DNA of 64,000 bases. Source: Marinifilum breve (GTDB taxonomy: Bacteria; Bacteroidota; Bacteroidia; Bacteroidales; Marinifilaceae). This document shows, piece by piece, positions 58,291-64,000 of this stretch. A program made the translations under genes and the position numbers. The stretch's first letter is position 1. Every line of letters starts with the position of its first letter. The stretch spans positions 390,856 through 454,855 of the forward strand of contig NZ_QFLI01000004.1 in the NCBI RefSeq assembly GCF_003202155.1, read 5' to 3'. The notes below the pieces were generated by a model. That model ran no database searches. It saw nothing but the letters and a program-made list of their open reading frames with translations, and was not told where the DNA came from.

Positions 58291-60726
58291 ATGAATTCAA
58301 TCCCAAACAAAACTATCAAAAACAAAACAAGTATAAGTAGAGCCTATTTTATGCTTTTCTTAGTTCTGACTATTACATTTTTAGTCGGATTTGGTGGCAT
58401 TTGGATATATACCAAATTTAACGAATTCAATACTGAATCAGAGAATCTTAAGAAGGATTACATTGAAGAACAAAAGGATATTTTGGTAAGCAAAGCTAAT
58501 GAATGTATCGATTTTATTAATTACCAAAACACAAGATCTGAATCAAGACTAAAAAGTAGACTTCAGAATTTTGTAGATCAAGCACATTCAATTGCCATTT
58601 ACATTTATAATCAAAACAAAGGAAAACTAAATGATGTTGAAATAAAAAAACGCATTAAAGAAGCCATTTCTCCATTGCGATTTACCAATGAGAGAGGTTA
58701 TATTTTCATCAATAATTTAAGTGGCAAAGGCATTTTATATCCATTCTCAAAAGAAAATGAAAACAAGAGTTTAATCAATTTCAAAGACATTAATGGCAAT
58801 TACATTGTTAAAAATGAAGTGGAATTGATGAAGTATAAAGATAGTGGCTTTACAAAATATGTGAACAACAAAGAAGTAAAAAATAGATATAATGCATATA
58901 CCAAAATTTCTTATATCAAGAAGTTTACTCCTTATAACTGGTATTTTGGAAGCTTTGCTTTTTTAGATGATCTTCAACCTGAAATCCAAAAGGAAACACT
59001 TATTCGAATAAGTCAAATTAACATGAATCAAGAAAACTACTTTTTTGTTTATAAAAAAGATGGAACATGTTTGCTTCATGCTGATTCTACCAGCATTGGA
59101 AAAAATTACAAGGACTACACCAACAAGATTCGTCGTGAAAATGTAAAACGCTTAATCAATGCAGCCCAACTCGATGAATCTGGTTTTGTAAATTACAAAA
59201 TACCAGATGTGGAAAATGCTGAAAAAATTTCATACGTAAAGTTCATTAAAGAGTGGGATTGGATTATTGGTGCTGGTTTATACACAGGAGAACTTGATAA
59301 AAACATTGAAATTGCCAGAGCTGAATTAAGAGGAAATGTTCGAAAGTATATCCTACAAATAGTATTGTTAATTGTAATCGCAAGTATGATAATCTACATC
59401 ACTTCAAAGACAATTTCTGTTAAAATGAAACAGAATTTCACCTCTATTAATAATTTCTTTAGAAAAGCATCTACACAACTATATCAAGTGAATATAGACG
59501 AACTTCACTTTTCGGAATTTCAAGATATGGGAACTACCATTAATCGTATGATTGATATTAGAACCCAAAAAGAAAAAGAACTTCAAATTGCAAGAGAAAA
59601 AGCTGAAGAATCAGACCGATTGAAGTCATCCTTTTTAGCGAATATGTCACATGAAATTCGTACTCCTATGAACGCAATCATTGGATTTTCCGAATTATTA
59701 CAAGAAGATGATTTGCCCTTTGAAACCCGACAACAGTTTTTTACTCATATTCGAAACAGTGGAAATTCATTATTGAATCTTATTAATGATATTATTGATT
59801 TCTCAAAAATAGAGTCTGGCAAGCTTAAAATTTCCAAAACTTATTACAGTCTTAATCAACTGTTCGATGAACTTTATCATACTTTTGAAAAGATAAAAAC
59901 AAGCAAAGGTAGAGATCATATTGAACTCAAATTTACGAAAGGCCTAGAGGAATCAGAATCTGTTATTTATACTGACCCTTTAAGATTGAAACAAATCATC
60001 ACAAACTTGGTGGAAAATGCCTTAAAGTTTACCGAAAAGGGAAGCATTCATGTCTCATATCAATTAAACGAAAACAACCTTATTTTTACGGTTGAAGATA
60101 CAGGAATTGGAATCTCTCCTGAAAAACAGAAAATAATTTTTAGTAGATTCCGTCAGGCAGATGACTCACATGCCAGAAGATATGGCGGAACTGGTTTAGG
60201 TCTCTCTATTTCTAAAAAATTAGCAGAACTGCTCAATGGTGATATGTGGGTAGAATCGACTGAAAATGTTGGAAGTTCTTTCTTTGTTAGCATTCCTTAC
60301 TTAATTGATGATAAATCAAATATTGCACCCACTAAGAAACTGCATAAGAATGGTGTAAATAAAGATTTAACTGGAAAAAAAATACTAATTGTTGATGATT
60401 ACAACGTGAACATCACATTAATAAAACAAATGCTTCAATCTACAGGAGTTAGCATGTCATCTGCTGATAATGGACGTAATGCTATTAAAGAATGTGGTTC
60501 TTCACATTTTGATTTAGTCTTATTAGATCTCCAAATGCCAGAATTAAATGGATATGATACTTTAAAATTGATTAAAAAGGATAATCCTGAAATTAAAATA
60601 GTAGCGCAAACTGCCTATGCATTGGCAAACGAAAAAGAACAAATAATGGATTCCGGATTTGATGGTTATATTGCAAAACCAATTATCAAGAAAAATTTAC
60701 TGAGTTTAATTAACGAAATGATTTAG
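58291..60726 (+). CDS. Cache hybrid histidine kinase with receiver domain
   Basis: An 811-residue hybrid kinase. Helix 1 (~20-40) and helix 2 (~350-370) flank a double Cache-like sensor (ERGYIFINNLSGKGILYP ... YNWYFGSFAFLDDL; then YFFVYKKDGTCLLHAD ... WDWIIGAGLYTGELD). HisKA with H454 (MSHEIRTPMNAI), the ATPase (DTGIGISPE, GGTGLGLSIS) and a receiver with D746 (VLLDLQMP) follow; there is no PAS domain. The sensor resembles that of the kinase at 17045 in layout and motifs, so these are likely paralogues with different ligands. No output regulator is linked. Ends overlap the convergent PorP gene by 4 nt. Confidence 0.92.
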   Translation: MNSIPNKTIKNKTSISRAYFMLFLVLTITFLVGFGGIWIYTKFNEFNTESENLKKDYIEEQKDILVSKANECIDFINYQNTRSESRLKSRLQNFVDQAHSIAIYIYNQNKGKLNDVEIKKRIKEAISPLRFTNERGYIFINNLSGKGILYPFSKENENKSLINFKDINGNYIVKNEVELMKYKDSGFTKYVNNKEVKNRYNAYTKISYIKKFTPYNWYFGSFAFLDDLQPEIQKETLIRISQINMNQENYFFVYKKDGTCLLHADSTSIGKNYKDYTNKIRRENVKRLINAAQLDESGFVNYKIPDVENAEKISYVKFIKEWDWIIGAGLYTGELDKNIEIARAELRGNVRKYILQIVLLIVIASMIIYITSKTISVKMKQNFTSINNFFRKASTQLYQVNIDELHFSEFQDMGTTINRMIDIRTQKEKELQIAREKAEESDRLKSSFLANMSHEIRTPMNAIIGFSELLQEDDLPFETRQQFFTHIRNSGNSLLNLINDIIDFSKIESGKLKISKTYYSLNQLFDELYHTFEKIKTSKGRDHIELKFTKGLEESESVIYTDPLRLKQIITNLVENALKFTEKGSIHVSYQLNENNLIFTVEDTGIGISPEKQKIIFSRFRQADDSHARRYGGTGLGLSISKKLAELLNGDMWVESTENVGSSFFVSIPYLIDDKSNIAPTKKLHKNGVNKDLTGKKILIVDDYNVNITLIKQMLQSTGVSMSSADNGRNAIKECGSSHFDLVLLDLQMPELNGYDTLKLIKKDNPEIKIVAQTAYALANEKEQIMDSGFDGYIAKPIIKKNLLSLINEMI

Positions 60727-61760
60727 AAATGAGGGCATTTGATTCTTCCAACTTGTCTTCTTCTTCTTAAAGCAATTTCCTTACAACTATTTTTGTTTCT
60801 TCTACTATTTTTAAATCTCATTAAAAATGAGATTTCATGAGCACCGGTATTCGTGTGAATTAATTTTGAGATAGTCTTATCGTAACTATAAGCTACTTGC
60901 CACCAATCTCTCATTACACCCAATTGTAGAATAACTGCATCATATTCCAACTCCAGATTATCACGATACCACATACCAACAATAAAAGATCCTTTTGATA
61001 AGTAGAGTCCATAATTTATTTGCTTATTTGTTCCTTGCTGCTGATAAAGAAAATTAGGTGCTAAACCAATATCGGTTTGATGCAATCCTCTTCTAAAAAC
61101 AGGTACATTCACTCCACAATGAAGGGTGTACTTTCTTGGTAATTTAGAATAATCACTCTCCTCTTTATAAGCTTCATCAGGCTCTGTTAAATGGTGAGCT
61201 GCAAAACCAATAAACCAATTTTTATATGAAGCTATTAAACCTGATGAAAAATCAATATAATTGCGATTGAGATGGTCAATGGCACTTTCACCTGTAAACG
61301 GGCTAATTAAACCATTAATATAAAACTCATCCGTTTGGTCTGGAAAAGTAAAATTCGAATCATTCAATTTTCTTTGAATAAAAGAGGTTTGAAAACCAGC
61401 TTTAATAGCCAAATCCCTTGAAACCCTTAGAGTATAAGCGTACATTCCACTTATTGTCGTGGTACTAATTGTTCCATCACCCTGTTCATCTTGCATTACC
61501 TGCAATCCAACTCCTCCTCCAAGAGGATTCACATACTGATCGTAAGCAACACTATAAGTCACATAAGCAGAACTAATTTCAGGCCATTGATTCCTGTAAT
61601 TCATAGCGACACGGGCATCAAAATCAGAGCCTGCAAATGCTGGATTTAAATAAACCTTATTTGCATAGAACTGTGAGAACTCAACATCCTGTGAATAAAT
61701 ATTGAGAGCACTCATCATGCCGATTAATAAACCTAATATTTTCAGTCCTTTTCCAATCAT
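60723..61760 (-). CDS. PorP/SprF-family type IX secretion protein
   Basis: A 345-residue outer-membrane barrel with signal peptide (1-23). The opening VEFSQFYANKVYLNPAFAGS and the repeated YRNQWP ... GGGVGLQVMQDEQG, AYTL and IDFSSGLIASYKNWFIGFAAHHLTEP stretches are diagnostic of PorP/SprF proteins. These sit in the outer membrane and are needed for type IX secretion or surface attachment of a specific cargo such as SprB. The start codon shares one base with the stop of the upstream cargo gene (TAATG), implying translational coupling and a dedicated pair. Confidence 0.93.
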   Translation of the reverse strand: MIGKGLKILGLLIGMMSALNIYSQDVEFSQFYANKVYLNPAFAGSDFDARVAMNYRNQWPEISSAYVTYSVAYDQYVNPLGGGVGLQVMQDEQGDGTISTTTISGMYAYTLRVSRDLAIKAGFQTSFIQRKLNDSNFTFPDQTDEFYINGLISPFTGESAIDHLNRNYIDFSSGLIASYKNWFIGFAAHHLTEPDEAYKEESDYSKLPRKYTLHCGVNVPVFRRGLHQTDIGLAPNFLYQQQGTNKQINYGLYLSKGSFIVGMWYRDNLELEYDAVILQLGVMRDWWQVAYSYDKTISKLIHTNTGAHEISFLMRFKNSRRNKNSCKEIALRRRRQVGRIKCPHF

Positions 61761-64000
61761 TATCTAAACAGCGTTACTGTTCCATGTCCTCTTTCTTTTC
61801 CTCCATAAAAGATGATCCAAACGTATACTCCAATTTCTGCATCTTTGCCTTTATAAGTTCCATTCCATCCTTCATGTTTCAACTCATTATTGGCAACCAA
61901 ATCTTTTTCAAGCTTAAACACCTGTTCACCCCAACGAGTATAGATATACATTTCAAAATCTGTAACAATTCCTTTAAACACCGGATAAAAAATTTCATTT
62001 GGACCTTTACCGTTTGGCGTAAATACATTTGGTACAACCATTTTAGGTTCCAATAATTTAACTGCAATTGAAGCTTGAGCAATACAACCAAATTCATTCT
62101 CTACCTGTACGCTATAATCTCCTGCATCATCCACTTCAATACTTCGCCAATCAGATCCTGTATTCCAGTAATAAGAAGAATAACCAGATCCTGCATCTAA
62201 GGTCAAAGTCTGACCTTTGTACATGCTTAATGTATCAGAAGCAATATTCACTTCTGGCGATGGATAAACTTCAACACTAATTATATCTGTTCCCATTATT
62301 CCATACATATCCCAAACTTGTACGGTATAATCACCTGTTTTGTTTACTGTAATTGTCCTCGTTGTATCTCCAGTACTCCATAAGTACCTTTCCCAGTTTC
62401 CTGCATCCAACATCAATGAAGTCCCTTCACATATACCAGCCCTTCCACCTAAATTAATCGATGGTCTTGGATTAACAGCTACTTTAACTTTTCCATTTCC
62501 TCTACAGCCATTAATATCAACTACATTTACTGCGTATTCGCCATCCTTTTCTACTTTAAGATATTGAGAATCTTCATGATTACTCCATTCATATTCTACA
62601 TATCCACTTCCTGCATCAAGAAGAATAGATGTTCCCTCAGCAATCACAGTATCTCTTCCCAAATAAACATCTGGATTTTCATGAACAAATATGTTGATAT
62701 CATCTTCTCCAGTACAACCAAATTCATCTGTTGTTCGAAGAATAAAATTACCTTCCTCATACACATAAATTGCCCTTGTCTCTCCACCTGGAATCCATTC
62801 TGTATAATACCCATCTGGAGCTTCCAAAATTAATTCTTCTCCTTCACAGATGTACAAATCAGGTCCGAGGTCAACAATTGGTAAATCATGAACTACAACT
62901 TCAACCGAATCATTGCCAATACAACCATTAATATCCTGAACTCTTACATGATAGATTCCTGCTTCAGATACTTCTCTAGTCTGAGTTGTAACACCATCAC
63001 TCCATAAAAAGTCAACTCCTTCTCCAATATCTAATTTTACAGATTCTCCATAACACATATCCACTCGATCTGGTAATGGTGAATTTGGTAATTGAATAAT
63101 TTCTACATCTACTCCATCTTCTGCAGTACACCCATCAAGGTTTTCGATTTGCAGGTTATATCTGCCAGATTCTCCTATGGTAATTGAATATTTATTTGCA
63201 CCGACAATATTAGCTCCATCTTTACTCCATTGGTATCTATAACCTGCAACATTTGGACCTTCTATATAAGTAGAGTCTCCATGACAAACTAAATTGGTCG
63301 TGTAGGTCAAATCAAATTCAAAGGATGGCAAAATACTAACATTCACATCATCCGTTGTTGAACAACCATTGGCATCGGTTACAACTACTGAATAATTTCC
63401 TGATGTTGATACTATTATTGTTTGTGTCGTTACTCCGTTTGACCATAGGTATGTTGATCCTGCATTGCCTGCATCTAAGGTGATAGTATTTCCAGCACAG
63501 GTTTCCTGGTCCAAACCTAGATCTACAACCGGGTTTGGATGAACTGTTACATTCACATCATCAGTCGATGAACAGCCATTGGCATCAGTTACAACTACGG
63601 AATAATTTCCTGATGTTGATACTGTGATGGTTTGAGTGGTTGATCCATTTGACCACAAATATGTAGCGCCTGCATTGCCTGCATCTAAGGTGATAGTATT
63701 TCCAGCACAGGTTTCCTGGTCTGCTCCCAAATCAACCGTTGGATTTGGATGAACCGTTACATTCACATCATCAGTCGATGAACAGCCATTGGCATCAGTT
63801 ACAACTACGGAATAATTTCCTGATGTTGATACTGTAATGGTTTGTGTCGTTAATCCATTTGACCACAGATAGGTTGATCCTGCATTGCCGGCATCTAATG
63901 TGATTGTTCCTCCAGCACAAGTTTCCTGGTCCGTTCCAAGGTCTACAACCGGGTTTGGATGAACTGTTACATTCACATCATCCGTTGCTGAACAGCCATT
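61760..64000 (-). CDS. T9SS cargo with Ig/PKD-like repeats and gliding-motility C-terminal domain, 5' partial
   Basis: At least 746 residues, with the N-terminus beyond the window; the frame is open to position 64000, so the apparent GTG start at 63976 is not real. It consists of repeats of ~70 residues that start with VHPNPVVDLG(x)DQETCAGxTI and end VVVTDANGCS, three almost identical in the window and seven or so more divergent ones towards the C-terminus. The final ~90 residues (PNVFTPNGKGPNEIFYP ... GVYVWIIFYGGKERGHGTVTLFR) are the type B gliding-motility-associated C-terminal sorting domain. A surface adhesin or motility protein is the likely role, exported by T9SS with the adjacent PorP/SprF. 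Confidence 0.93.
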   Translation of the reverse strand, partial: NGCSATDDVNVTVHPNPVVDLGTDQETCAGGTITLDAGNAGSTYLWSNGLTTQTITVSTSGNYSVVVTDANGCSSTDDVNVTVHPNPTVDLGADQETCAGNTITLDAGNAGATYLWSNGSTTQTITVSTSGNYSVVVTDANGCSSTDDVNVTVHPNPVVDLGLDQETCAGNTITLDAGNAGSTYLWSNGVTTQTIIVSTSGNYSVVVTDANGCSTTDDVNVSILPSFEFDLTYTTNLVCHGDSTYIEGPNVAGYRYQWSKDGANIVGANKYSITIGESGRYNLQIENLDGCTAEDGVDVEIIQLPNSPLPDRVDMCYGESVKLDIGEGVDFLWSDGVTTQTREVSEAGIYHVRVQDINGCIGNDSVEVVVHDLPIVDLGPDLYICEGEELILEAPDGYYTEWIPGGETRAIYVYEEGNFILRTTDEFGCTGEDDINIFVHENPDVYLGRDTVIAEGTSILLDAGSGYVEYEWSNHEDSQYLKVEKDGEYAVNVVDINGCRGNGKVKVAVNPRPSINLGGRAGICEGTSLMLDAGNWERYLWSTGDTTRTITVNKTGDYTVQVWDMYGIMGTDIISVEVYPSPEVNIASDTLSMYKGQTLTLDAGSGYSSYYWNTGSDWRSIEVDDAGDYSVQVENEFGCIAQASIAVKLLEPKMVVPNVFTPNGKGPNEIFYPVFKGIVTDFEMYIYTRWGEQVFKLEKDLVANNELKHEGWNGTYKGKDAEIGVYVWIIFYGGKERGHGTVTLFR
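63339..64000 (-). repeat. 210-bp tandem repeats within the cargo gene
   Basis: The landmark ACATTCACATCATC recurs at 63339, 63549, 63759 and 63969, exactly 210 bp (70 codons) apart, and the intervening DNA is nearly identical. Such identity implies recent duplication or gene conversion, and copy number may vary between strains. The array continues off the window. Confidence 0.92.

Noticed and set aside
63976-64000. Start codon of the repeat protein at 63976 (GTG)
   Set aside because: The frame continues open upstream to the window edge and within a repeat unit, so the gene starts outside the window.

Overview
The window is a stretch of a Bacteroidota chromosome, most likely a marine or anaerobic member of the Bacteroidales/Marinilabiliales (Marinifilaceae-like; the genus is inference). 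The evidence is low G+C, a short primary sigma factor without region 1.1, many promoters with the Bacteroidota -7 element TAnnTTTG, a type IX secretion PorP/SprF protein next to a cargo with a gliding-motility C-terminal domain, a large TPR protein paired with a TonB-receptor-like barrel, and an ABC permease fused to an M1 peptidase. Hybrid-cluster protein and an oxygen-sensitive glycyl radical enzyme indicate anaerobic life. No rRNA, tRNA, CRISPR array, prophage or insertion sequence was recognised.

Layout. 1-7 kb: edge of a nucleoid-associated protein gene, an ABC exporter operon (ATPase plus permease-peptidase fusion) and a PepSY-type membrane protein. 7-9.5 kb: hcp with a CRP/FNR-type palindrome upstream, then a small Spy-like secreted protein. 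9.7-20.4 kb: HAD phosphatase, a secreted endonuclease/phosphatase lipoprotein, uvrB, rpoD, an HtrA protease, dapF, a Cache-PAS hybrid histidine kinase and a LOG-family protein. 20.4-28.6 kb: a short degenerate repeat array, gyrB, a secreted unknown, and the barrel/TPR pair. 28.8-33.7 kb: ftsE, rhomboid protease, a 21-nt-period repeat tract, an M48 lipoprotein and a YyaL-type thioredoxin-domain protein. 33.7-37.4 kb: a HypD-like trans-4-hydroxyproline dehydratase and its activase, joined by a TAATG overlap, with a palindrome at the promoter. 37.4-43.5 kb: an accessory-looking stretch with an ExbD-like lipoprotein, CIA30 protein, BLUF photoreceptor, cupin, EamA transporter, CPBP protease and a second, longer 21-bp-period tract. 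43.7-48.3 kb: folD, ffh and argS, with a MITE-like element between ffh and argS. 48.6-60.7 kb: sensor kinases (TPR hybrid kinase, propeller/LytS-type kinase, Cache hybrid kinase) mixed with a secreted asparaginase-like hydrolase, an avidin-like protein and a class IV aminotransferase. 60.7-64 kb: PorP/SprF protein and a T9SS cargo with almost identical 70-residue repeats running off the window.

The genes do not form one obvious system. The points most worth a second look are: two intergenic tracts with strict 21-bp (3 x 7) periodicity; a third, roughly 39-bp-period array beside gyrB; a lipoprotein that seems to carry only the periplasmic half of ExbD; an avidin-like protein lacking key biotin-pocket residues; and similar 6-4-6 palindromes in front of the two most oxygen-linked loci (hcp and hypD).
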